Under the pieces are notes generated by a model, which was not told where the DNA came from, ran no database searches, and worked only from the letters and a program-made list of their open reading frames with translations. 64,000 bases of DNA from Metridium senile. Taxonomy: Eukaryota; Cnidaria; Anthozoa; Actiniaria; Metridiidae. Below, one piece after another: positions 1 to 12,800 of the stretch (the stretch's first letter is position 1; each line of letters starts with the position of its first letter). The stretch is taken from the NCBI GenBank assembly GCA_949775045.1, contig OX459108.1, forward strand, positions 10,084,072 to 10,148,071. The letters run 5' to 3'. The position numbers and the translations under genes are program-made.

Positions 1-194
1 GACTTGACTGAGTCTACCCTGGTTAGGTCAGGCATGCAAGGCTCGTCATCGGTTGAAGCAACATCACTGTTATCTAAACGAATAGTAAAGAAAAGTAGAT
101 GGTCTCTCCTAAGCAGGGATTATAGGAAATCAGTGAGAAAAGCACATTTAACGGACAACGATTTTTTTCTCTTGTGTATGAGAATGATCGTCGC

Positions 195-290
195 GGAGTA
201 TAAAGTATAAAGGTCATGGGTTCAAATCACGTTAAAGTCCCGAAATTTTTTTTTCGGGCTTCTATAATTGCAATTACAATTGACCATAAA
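195..290 (+). repeat. SINE-like fragment with a pol III B-box-like motif
   Basis: A GGTTCAAATC motif resembling the tRNA B box is followed by a short inverted pair around a T run (CCCGAAA / TTTCGGG) and an AATTGCAATTA-type sequence. This organisation resembles tRNA-related interspersed repeats common in anthozoan genomes; that comparison is from memory. No intact tRNA is present. Confidence 0.35.
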
Positions 291-389
291 GGTATGTCAG
301 CAGGCCCACGTTCAGTGTTTTGCTATTGCAGTGGAATTATAATAGTTGGTTTATAGAAAAAGGAAACTGATAGTGAAATTTAAATTCTA

Positions 390-548
<159 letters not shown>

Positions 549-570
549 TGATATTATATATTATATATAT

Positions 571-970
571 TATATATTATAGATTCAAAATTTTACTTAT
601 GGTCTTCAAGTGTCTTCATAACCTTGCTCCAGCATATCTTACTGAGCTAATTGTCAAGTATATACCGACAAGAGTATTAAGATCAAGCTCAAAAAATCTA
701 TTGCTCGTCCCTCGATCACGAACCAAAGGATATGGTGATAGGGCATTCTCAGTATGTGGACCGCAATTGTGGAACAATCTACCTCAATCACTATTACAAG
801 AAAACAATTTAAATCGTTTTAAAAAGAATATAAAGACATATTTATTTTCATTATATTAGACTGATTTTATTGTTTTGTTTTATCAATATATCTTAACATT
901 GTATATATTAAGCGCTATTGAACTTTAGGATTTTAGTGCTATATAAATTATTTATTATTATTATTATTAT
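571..970 (+). mobile_element. 3' end fragment of a non-LTR retrotransposon
   Basis: The plus-strand translation holds the C-terminal tail typical of CR1/Rex/L2-type reverse transcriptases: VFKCLHNLAPAYL, then a basic stretch (LLLVPRSRTKGYGDRAFS) and a GPQLWNNLP motif, ending at a TAG near 859. It is followed by a 3' untranslated stretch ending in an ATT microsatellite (950-970), the usual 3' tail of such elements. The copy is 5'-truncated; only about 90 codons of a protein normally near 900 residues remain. It sits downstream of the last visible TRAPPC10 exon, in what should be intron. Confidence 0.8.
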
Positions 971-985
971 ATAATTCAGGTTTAC

Positions 986-1798
986 CTTCACTGTTTCTGT
1001 CCGATAGATCTTCCTCGGACAAGGCAGCGTTAGCTATCAGGTTGTCCTGTACAGTAGGTGACATTGCTCTCAAGGATCTCTTACTAGAGTAGGCACTACC
1101 ACCTCGCCTTAAATCAGACGAGTGGAGACTGAAACTGATACGACGACACGTGACCTCCTAGAAAGAGAACGTCATTATTTAGTTGCCATGACAACTTATT
1201 AGTTTTAGTATTTTTAATAAAAAAGAAACATCATTTCAGTATTTCTCGTTTTATGAATAGACCTAATCGGCTAACGCGTTGCTATGTACGTTTCCACCTA
1301 ATTCAAATTTTTTGGGAATAAGATTCTTTGTCTTATGTATTTCAATGTCACGTGGAAAATATTTGGCGCAAAAGTTTTTATTCCCATAGGTTTTCAATTG
1401 GGTGGAACCGTACATAGCAACGCGTTAGCCGATTAGATCTATTATTGTCCAATCTTCAATTAATAGACCTGATCGGCTAAAGCGTTGCTATGTACGTTTC
1501 CACCCAATTCAAAACCACTGGGAATAAAAACTTTTGTTTCAAACGTTTTCCACGTGAAATCGAAATACATAAGAGAAAGTAACTTATTCCCAAAAAGATT
1601 TGAATTGGGTGGAAAAATAAATAGCAAAATGTAACCGATTTGGTATATACAATTTAAGATGTTAACGTTTCTCGAATTAGTAAATTTGGAAAACACTATA
1701 GCAGTTACAGTCCATACACTTCACTTTCATTAAGAAATACACCCATAACACCGGTTTAAGGAGGATGAAAAGTATAAATATAATAAAAATCTTATTAT

Positions 1799-1832
<34 letters not shown>

Positions 1833-4800
1833 CCGGTTTAAAGAGGAAAAACAGTATTATACTAATAAAAATCTTGTTTTCTTTATCTAGAACACACATA
1901 CCACCGGTTTAAAGATGATGAAAAGTATAATTATAAAAAAAAATCATATTATAACACCCATACCACTGGTTTAAAGAGGGGAAAAAGTATTATACTAATA
2001 AAAATCTTCTTTTCTTTACCTAGAACACCCATACCACCGGTTTAAAGAGGGGGGGAAAGTATTATACTAATAACAATCTTATTTTCTTTACACCCATACC
2101 ACCGGTTTAAAGAGGGGGAAAGTATTATACTAATAAAAATCTTATTGTTTTTACCTAGAACACCCATCCAACCGGTTTAAAGAGGATCAAAAACGTTAGA
2201 GTAATATACAAATCCTCCTTTACTGTCATCAGTAATTGTATCTATACCATCCGTTTAAATAGGACTAAAGTAATTACTATAAATCCCACCTTAGGGCAAC
2301 CAGTACAGACACTTCAATGTCATTAACAAATACACATATACCACCGGTTTAAAGAGGATTAACGAGCCGGGTACATAAAAGCAAAATAACAAAACGTCCA
2401 CCTGTTTTAAAGAGGTTGTCCATGGATTAACAAGAACGTTTATTGATGATAATAACTGATCTTCAAAGCGAATTTTTAAAAGACTTGGGCTGACACATAT
2501 CTACAACAAGGTCAGGTTTTAACACATTTACAATTTGGAGTAATCCTATTTATTTTTGTACTGCAAAAAATACTAACTATGCATCCACAATTATTCACTG
2601 CAAAATACGACTGAGTAGTGGTTACTCAAATAACTGAGTAAATCGATGCATCCATAGTTACTCACTGTAAAAACCACTGAGTAGTGGTTACTCAAATAAC
2701 TGAGTAAATCGATGCATCCATAGTTACTCACTGTAAAAACCACTGAGTAGTGGTTACTCAAATAACTGAGTAAATCAATGCGCCCACAGATACTCACTGC
2801 AAAAACGACTAAGTTGCGGCTACCCAAATATCCGACAAAGTGACTGTGATTTCTCTCAACAGCACTATGCAACACTCTCTGGTAATTTTGGTTCTTGTTC
2901 TTTCTGTTGCTCTTTTAATGGTCCATGTCATAGCCATTACGATACCTAAAGATAGCCGTCAATACATCGAATTGAAAAGAAATACCAGTACACGCTTGGG
3001 ATGGATGAATCATAAACTACGTCCAGAGCAAGTCGCCCGACGCCGAACTCTACCAAAATTATTTGACTTATTTAATGTTAAAAGCACATCACTTGATTCT
3101 GATAGAAAATTGAAACTTTAAATTATTGTATTTTACTAAGTAACTATACGATAAAGGAAAAGATGAGTCTGTTTGATCTATGGATTTAATTTACCAAAAT
3201 CAATTGACTTATTTAATACGAGAAGCACATTATTTGATTCTGATAGAAAATTGAAAATTTAAACTATTGCGCAAGTCAAGATTCAAATAAAAAAATATAA
3301 TATGTAGTGCCATTTACTCTTACTCTTCTGGAAAAAATTACTTGTTTGATTGTTCATTTGTCTGTTTGTCTATTTGTTTGTTTGTTTATTTGTTTGTTCA
3401 TTTGTCTGTTTGTCTATTTGTTTGTTCATTTGTCTATTTGTTTGTTCATTTGTCTGTTTGTTTGTTCATTTGTCTGTTTGTCTATTTGCTTGTTCATTTG
3501 TCTGTTTGTCTATTTGCTTGTTCATTTGTCTGTTTGTCTATTTGCTTGTTCATTTGTCTGTTTGTCTATTTGTTTGTTCATTTGTCTGTTTGTCTATTTG
3601 TTTGTTCATTTGTCTGTTTGTCTATTTGCTTGTTCATTTGTCTGTTTGTCTATTTGCTTGTTCATTTGTCTGTTTGTCTATTTGCTTGTTCATTTGTCTG
3701 TTTGTCTATTTGTTTGTTCATTTGTCTGTTTGTCTATTTGTTTGTTCATTTGTCTGTTTATCTATTTGTTTGCTCATTTGTCTGTTTTAATATAATAAGT
3801 CTTTAATTGAAAAAAGCTTACTTGTCCGTTTGTCTGTCTGTCTGTTGTCTGTTTTAATATATTACCTCGTGTAGTCCACTGTTTAGATCCAGCTCTATTT
3901 TGATTCGTTCACCAACACTACCAATACCTTTAAGTAATTGAATACGGACATCCTTGACATGGAATAATGGCTCTGCTCGAATGATGATTGGTTGTTCTAG
4001 AACGAAATGTTACAATTAAACATAGCTACTAACTCAACTTAACAAAATTGACAATCATTGCTATGATTACAAACGCTAGCGTTGTAATATTAATATTAGT
4101 ATTGCCCTTATCATCATCATACTTTTCTTCTCTACTATGATCATCAACTCCATTTCTACGTACCTCTTTGACATACATTAATATAAATATAATCACTGAT
4201 CATTCACATCATCATTCTCATCATCACCGTTGCCATCGTCATCATCTTGAATACCTTTGCCATTATCATCATATTCTTCTTCATAACATCATTATCCTCA
4301 TTATCATCATTAGTGATCATCATAATCATCATTATCGATCATCATCATCATCATCATTATCATTCATCATCATCATCGACCATCGTCATTATCATCATCA
4401 TCGATCATCATCATTATCATCATCATTATCGATCATCATTATCATCATCATTATCATTCATCATCATCATCGACCATCGTCATTATCATCATCATCGATC
4501 ATCATCATTATCATCATCGATCATCATCATCATCATTATCATCAACATACGGGGCAGTATTGAAGACTACAGTCTATGCTGTAAATAGTTTTGACTATTA
4601 TTATTTTTAAATAAAGAATTTGGTCGTCGATCGATCGATCGAATGATTGATTAACATGCGTTCTGTAACTCTGAAGACCGCCGGCAACGCAGGCTATCAA
4701 TCGATTGATTGAATACAATCATCGTACTCATCACCATCATCTTCATAGCAATCCATACACACCATCAACTCTTACCTATATCAAGTGTGTCTCGTATCAA

Positions 4801-7284
4801 CTGTAGTAAATCCATACACACCATCAACTCTTACCTATATCAAGTGTGTCTCGTATCAACTGTAGCAAATCCATACACACCATCACCTCTTACCTATATC
4901 AAGTGTGTCTCGTATCAACTGTAGCAAATCCATATACACCATCAACTCTTACCTATATCAAGTGTGTCTCGTATCAACTGTAGTAAATCCATACACACCA
5001 TCAACTCTTACCTATATCAAGTGTGTCTCGTATCAACTGTAGCAAATCCATACACACCATCAACTCTTACCTATATCAAGTGTGTCTCGTATCAACTGTA
5101 GCAAATCCATACACACCATCACCTCTTACCTATATCAAGTGTGTCTCGTATCAACTGTAGCAAATCCATACACACCATCAACTCTTACCTATATCAAGTG
5201 TGTCTTGTATCAACTGTAGCAAATCCATACACACCATCAACGCTTACCTATATCAAGTGTGTCTCGTATCAACTGTAGCAAATCCATACACACCATCAAC
5301 TCTTACCTATATCAAGTGTGTCTTGTATCAACTGTAGCAAATCCATACACACCATCAACTCTTACCTATATCAAGTGTGTCTCGTATCAACTGTAGCAAA
5401 TCCATACACACCATCAACTCTTACCTATATCAAGTGTGTCTTGTATCAACTGTAGCAAATCCATACACACCATCAACTCTTACCTATATCAAGTGTGTCT
5501 TGTATCAACTGTAGCAAATCCATACACACCATCAACTCTTACCTATATCAAGTGTGTCTCGTATCAACTGCAGCAAATCCATACACACCATCATCTCTTA
5601 CCTATATCAAGTGTGTCTCGTATCAACTGTAGCAAATCCATACACACCATCAACTCTTACCTATATCAAGTGTGTCTTGTATCAACTGTAGCAAATCCAT
5701 ACACACCATCAACGCTTACCTATATCAAGTGTGTCTCGTATCAACTGTAGCAAATCCATACACACCATCAACTCTTACCTATATCAAGTGTGTCTCGTAT
5801 CAACTGCAGCAAATCCTGTGCGTACGTCGCCATCTTGTCTGCAGACAGAGTTTGTTCACAAGCCAGAACTGAACACGAGTGGGCATATGTGAAAAATGTT
5901 AAGGAATGTCCATCCATTTTGAATAAAGGCGCTGTTACACTATGCAATTTTCTCAGCAACTTGTCAACAATGCCGTTGCAACACAAGTTGCTGAAGAATT
6001 GCACCGTGTAACAGTGTCCGTCTCGCAATTGTTTTGTTGCAGACAGCGTTGCACAAAGTAGAGTTCAGTTCTACTTTTCGCAACGGAACTCAGCAACTTG
6101 CAACGCCGTTGCACGGTGTATCACCCCTTCAGCAACTTGTGTCGCAATTTTAAAGCATTTCTTTTCAAGGACGCATGCGCATATTTTCAATTCTCTTCCC
6201 TAGTCCTCCAGAGCACCATGAATTGTGAAAAATCATTGCAAGTTGCCGAGATCGCTTTGCAGTGTATTACTTCACCTCGGCAACTTGCAATGCAACATTT
6301 TCAAGCATTGTGAGACAAGTTGCTGAGAAAATTGCTCAGCCGGTGTAACAGCGCCTTAAGGCATCATTGACTCCCCATAGGGGCTCTTTCGTAGGGTTCA
6401 CTCACTCTCACTACCACGACATTCAAAGGAATGTCGATCCATTTTAAATAAGGCATCATTGACTCCCCGTAGGGGCTCTTTTGTAGGGTTCACTCACACT
6501 CACTACCACAACATTCAAAGGAATGTCGATCCATTTTGAATAAGGCATCATTGACTCCCCGTAGGGGCTCTTTTGTAGGGTTCACTCACACTCACTACCA
6601 CGACATTCAATATACACTTAGTTTAAAAATGGTTGACGAAGTGAACGGTGAATGGCGAACGTCGATTGCACGACCGAAAGGAACTGTGGGTATTTGGTTT
6701 TGATTATTATGTATCTATTTATATAAACGAATTAACGGCACAATGCCAACCCCAGAAGAAGAGCTTAAAATTGATGAAACTGTGCTTAGCAATCAATAAA
6801 AACACTAGGATATGTTGTATGCGTACCCACAATTCCTTTCGGTCGTGCAATAGCCGTTCGCCATTCACACATTTACTCTGTGAACCATTTTTAAATAAGT
6901 GTATACAACATCCAACATTTGACTCACATGTTAATTTTTGATGATGGAGAAAAGCCGAAGAGCCGAACAAAACCATCATGGCAAGAAAGCTAGAGAACAC
7001 ATCAAACAAACTTAACTCACATGTAATTCATGCCCGAATTTTATAATTATAAAACTGTCAATAAGGATATTTGCTGAGGTATTTGAGTTCTTTCTGACAA
7101 TAGGCAAGTTTCATGAGTACTTGAGTAGCAAGTTGGGTCCATCTCTCATGGCGATACACCTGATAGATGCTGGCCAATAAAGGCTCTGCTTTCTCGTACT
7201 CGCCACGACTCCTGTACACAAACAAGACTTGTTAAAATATTACAAAAGAAGATTTAAAAAAGTCCACATAGCCATAATGCCTTC

Positions 7285-7315
<31 letters not shown>

Positions 7316-9803
7316 GATTTTGTAATAGATAGATAGATAGATAATTTGTTTAATCAAACCTCTTGCAGCTAATGGCTGAATTACAGGTAGGGTCAGATAA
7401 TTAATTTACAATACACTATTTAACAACTACGACTAGAATGATTACAGTAAGGATAGTCAAACCGTGCACACTTGACTTTTTTCATGTTATTATTTTCTGG
7501 ACCTTCTACTGCTTCAAAACCTCTAAAAATCAAGCAGTGAGTTCAAATACACTATGTGTTCATAATAAATCATATTTCTAGTCTATTCGCTCAAGGGATG
7601 TGGGTCAAAAAAAGGAACAAAAAAGTCAAAGTGTTCACGGTTCGAGTATCCTCACTGTAATATATAAATATAATTTGCACAGGAGAGAACGGAAACATTC
7701 AATTTAACACAGAGTAACGAAAACAAGTGGCAACCATGTTGGTGCGGCTGACCAATTTTTCAAATTTGTTTGATTTGAATTTACATGTACAATAGGTTTT
7801 TAGGGATCTAAATCAACAATTTTAGCCTTACAGGTTCTTAAATCATTCTAGGTTCTTATACGCAGAGTTCTAGTGTTATAAGTTCAGGAGTCTTAACTAG
7901 GTGATCTCGCTTCGAAGCACGCAAAAGATTGTTTGTCAATACGAACAGTTCCAAATGGCGCTTCGAGACAGTAACGATTTCAGTTACTTTTAAAGCATTT
8001 GCGTTTTGTTTTTATTCTTTTTAATTTTGATAGAGCAGCAGAGAGTTTTTGTTGTCCAAGTTAAATATAATTTTGTAATGTAAAGTTATGCTAAAGAAGT
8101 ACTTATAGAGGGTTCACACAGGAAACAACTCTCTCGAACGACGCCACTTGGAACTGTTGGTGATGTGACAAAAATGCTTCTGATTGGCTTATACTATAGC
8201 CGGAAGTGCGCGCGCGAAATCACCTGGAAGTCTACTAAGAAGTGATCTTACATAAAGAATTGTGCTAGTTCCATCCCTAAAGACTTGGCTGCTCGTGATC
8301 GACCAATATTCTTGTAGATCTTGATGGCAAACTCTGTCTGGTCCTAAAAGAAAAATAAATCACTATTTCTAAAACTTTTCAAAGTCCCAGACACAACTGT
8401 CCTAAAAATTGGGGAGACTCACACTCACTACCCCTACATGTACATTAAATATTTTAGCACACAACTCTGCTCACATGTTAATTTTTGCATGCAGAGGAAT
8501 GACAACTGGATAATCGTAAAACTCTTGTGGTGTGGGAGAAAACAATACATCGAACATATTCAACTCTCATACAGTATAGTCTATATAGTCCATGCTTGAG
8601 CCGGAGCTCGAGCCTGGACCAGAGCAGTGAAAGGCAAGTGGCTTATCTACTAAGGTTAAACATTATCAAAGATAGGTCTCAGCCCAGGGGGTACTCCCTT
8701 TGTCCAAGTGGTAGGGGTGATCAGCGGAGGTTTTGAAAATAACCCCTAAAAGGTACGCAGAGATTAAAATAACTGATAAAACCTTGCTGATTTCAACCCC
8801 TAAAAGGTACGGATGTGCGATGTTCTTGCCAGCCAAGCTTACTTTTAGCAACAAAGCAGAGTAAAGATGACCCTTAAAGGTACAGATTCATGTTACATAA
8901 CTGCTTTTAAGCCAGGACCCTAAAAGGACCCTGAAAAGTACATGTATGCGAAAGGAAATATTTTCAACCCTAAAAGGTATGCCGATCACCCCTACCACTT
9001 GGACACAGGGAGAAACATGTTGCATACATACCAGGTAAAGTTTCTGGAATGAATGTTTGGATGACAAAGCTTCCAACAGCTTTTTGGCAGGTAATTTGGG
9101 GTCAAGGACTCCTAAAGAAAAGTGAACACGATGATAAATAATTAATATGATAACAATGACAATCATGATGCAATTAATAGTAAGAATAGTGAGACTAACA
9201 AAATATTGATGGCAGGAATAATAAAAATGATAAAAATAACAGTACTATATATATTTATAATACATTATTGTAAACAATATTAAACAATAGCTATCGTAAA
9301 AATCTAGGATACAGTCCTTAGTACTGAATCCATTAATTGTAAAATAATTGAAAAAAATCTAGGTTTCAGTACTTAGTACTGAATCCATTAATTGTAAAAT
9401 AATTGAAATAAATCTAGGATACAGTACTTATTTTTTAATTATGTAATGATGTACTGTTTTATCATTGAAATAAAAATATTAAAAAAAAAATAAGATGATA
9501 AAGATGATAAAGATGGTAATGATGACAATGATGATACCAATAATAATGAAAATGATTGATGGTGATGATGATGATAGTAAAATTGATGATGATAATAACA
9601 ATATTGATGATGTTGATGAAGATGATAATGTACATTGACAATAATGATGATAATGGTTGTCATAGCAATGATAATAATGACAATGATTACAAAATTGATG
9701 GTGATGATGATGATAGCAATAGATGATGATGATAATGATAGCAATAGATGATGATGATGATAATGGTGATGATAGCAATGATAACAATGACAATTGAAGA
9801 AAT

Positions 9804-9835
<32 letters not shown>

Positions 9836-12800
9836 GCAATAGAAGAAGATGATGATGATAGCTGCAATAGAAGATGATGATGATGATGATGATGATGCTA
9901 ATGATGATGGCGATAACAATAGATGATGATAGTGATAACAAAGATAACAATGATAACGACATTGATGATAATGATAGCAATGATAATGATATTGCTACTG
10001 TAATCACTACTACCGTCATCCTGGTTCTTGCCAATACCAGACAGCAAGGCACATACTGTTTGTAGTTCTGTCTCTGTAGGTGTCATGTCAGGCATTAGAG
10101 CACACAGACGACCAATCTCCTCAAGCTGAACAAGGAAAATACATATTACAATAAGCCAAACTTAGCTTGTTTCATGAAACCTCTGATATTATAATAGACT
10201 AGTTTCATGCTATCTAGAAGCACCGCTGTACTATTTGACAAAAAGGCTCATTTGCACAGTGATAGCCTCAATAGCTGTTATTACAGTTATATGCAAATGA
10301 TTTCAAACAATGGATTCAAATCGAGGCTTTCGGGCAAACCTATTGTTTTCGCGGGCCCGAAAGCCTCGACTTCAACCCATTGTTCAAAATCATTTGCATA
10401 TAACTGTAATAACAGCTATTGAAAGTAAATTCAAATGTGTTTTCTATTGTTAAGGGATAACATTTTTTGGTGCTTCGCTTTATTATAACTACAAATCGAG
10501 GCCTGTGTAAATGCGCCTTTGTCAAATAGTACAGCGGTGATAGATAACGTGAAACTGAAGTATTATGTTGTTTAAAATACAGGGACATTGAAATACAAAA
10601 GACAACGAATCTTATTCCCAAAAGATTTGAATTGGGTGGAAACGTACAGTGCATAGCAACGTGTTAGCTAATTAGGTCTATTAGGTAAAGGTCTATTATA
10701 CATGTAGTACCTTTTGCTTGGCGTACTGATATAGTAAAGCAACATGTAGGCTGTAGACTAGTTCTTCATTCTCATAGCGTTCATTGCATGCTCTCATGAC
10801 TTCTAGCACTGTTAATACTATACTGCATGCTGTTCCTCCTTTCGGCATTTCGATCTACAGAAAACACAATTCAATATACATGTACACCTATTTCAAAAAA
10901 GGTCGTCAGAGAATTGGTGATTGGCGATTGGATGACTGAAAGGAACTTTGGGTACTCTTTTTTGACAAGTAAAATTAAATTCATGAAGTTTTAGAGCCTA
11001 AAAACACAAGGAAATCCAAGTTCTTTTGGTTTTAAAGTTCCATTTATGAATTAAATCAAGAACCACAGTTCCTTCCGGTCATGCAATCGCCAATTGGCAA
11101 TTCTCTCCGACAACCTTTTTTGAAATAGGTGTATATTGTATACTGTATATTGAATTATTAATATTATATATTTATAATTTTTCCAGAGCACTTGAAGACC
11201 CCTTTCAGCATGACACTCCTTGACACTGCTTGACAAATGTACTGCCGTTCATTAGGATCTCTGATATCGTATTGCAGAAGGGGTAGTCTCCCTCACAGCC
11301 GTTATTGGTGTCAGGCTTCCTGTCTGGGGAGAGACAGGAAGCCCAACACTTATAACAGCTGTGATGGAGACTACAGAATGGGTTGTCAAGTACCCATAAT
11401 AAATTGACACCATCCCTATACTACAAAATGTAATATAGAATTAAAAGAACAATTTCTCTACCTTAAGTATTTCAACTTCATGGATCATATTATGTAAAAA
11501 GTCAAGAGTTCTTTGAGCTATCTCCCAGGGCCTATTTAGATGTAATAGAAATACTACACAATGTAATATACTGTAGAATTAAAAGAACAATTTCTCTACC
11601 TTAAGTATTTCAACTTCATGGATCATATTATGTAAAAAGTCAAGAGTTCTTTGAGCTATCTCCCAGGGCCTATTTAGATGTAATAGTAATTTACACTGCC
11701 TTGCAAACAAGTATTGACGAAGGTCCACAAATGTTGCCTCTTGGGTCTTGATCATTTCTCGTAGGAATGACTGTGGTCCACTTGTCATGGGTACACCATC
11801 GCAGCACTTGCACTCTCGCATGAAGATATTGATACAACTAAGGGATTCTGAAATAGAAATGATTAATAATAATATTAATAATAGAGTGCAAACACTTAAT
11901 CCGTGAAATAAAATCAAAATTGTTACTAACAAATAGTTCTTATTTATCACTCAACAAGATCAGTCTAAGAAAAGGCAAATACAAAGGAGACAATACTTCA
12001 TTACAGCTTTATTTGTCTAAAATAGTCACTAATAGTTAATAAATAAGAACTATTAGACAGTAAAAGTAGATTTTATTTCACGGATTAAGTGTTTGCGCTC
12101 TAATTCAAATTTTAATCTTTTATTAATTATTTTTATAATATAAACAACATTTCTCAATTTTTTATACATGTTTTGGCAGCGACTTCTGCCATCCTCAGTT
12201 TATTTGTAAAATTAATAGGAATTACAGCGTATAAATACAAAAGTCAAATTAATGAAAACAATACATGAAAATTCTTGGTAAGATGTTCAACCTGGGCTGC
12301 AGTCAAAAATTCTGTGAAACTCACTGTAAAAAGCAATTCATATAATTTACATGATTGTATTACTGTACCTCCATATTGTGAATTGATAATAAGCTGTGTG
12401 AGCAAAGCATCAATCTCATCGTACTGGATGAGTGCTTCTTCATAGAGACCCATCATTTCAAAGACAAATGCTAGCTCCTCCTGATAACAAATGAAAACAA
12501 TATATCAACAACTAGTTGGATGGATGGATGGAAAGAATAAACAAATCAATGCATGGATGATTGAATGAATGGATGGATGGAAAGAATAAACAAATCAGTG
12601 GATGGATGATTGAATGAATGGATGGATGGAAAGAATAAACAAATCAATGGATGGATGATTGAATGAATGGATGGATGGAAAGAATAAACAAATCAATGGA
12701 TGGATGATTGAATGAATGGATGGATCGAAAGAATAAACAAATCAGTGGATGGATGATTGAATGAATGGATGGATGGAAAGAATAAACAAATCAATGGATG

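Noticed and set aside
1..98. Possible next TRAPPC10 exon at the left edge (minus strand, after the acceptor CCCTGCTTAG)
   Set aside because: The frame required by the phase-1 end of exon 986-1157 meets a stop (GTTTAG). Another frame is open (DHLLFFTIRLDN), but its phase does not fit without an unseen intervening exon.
3307..3806. Three overlapping 146-162 codon frames rich in Cys, Leu and Phe
   Set aside because: They arise from a TTTG minisatellite lacking stops in any frame.
4750..5816. CRISPR-like regular array of 59-bp units
   Set aside because: The units are contiguous without unique spacers, the window is animal DNA, and the unit is clearly the TRAPPC10 exon-13 end.
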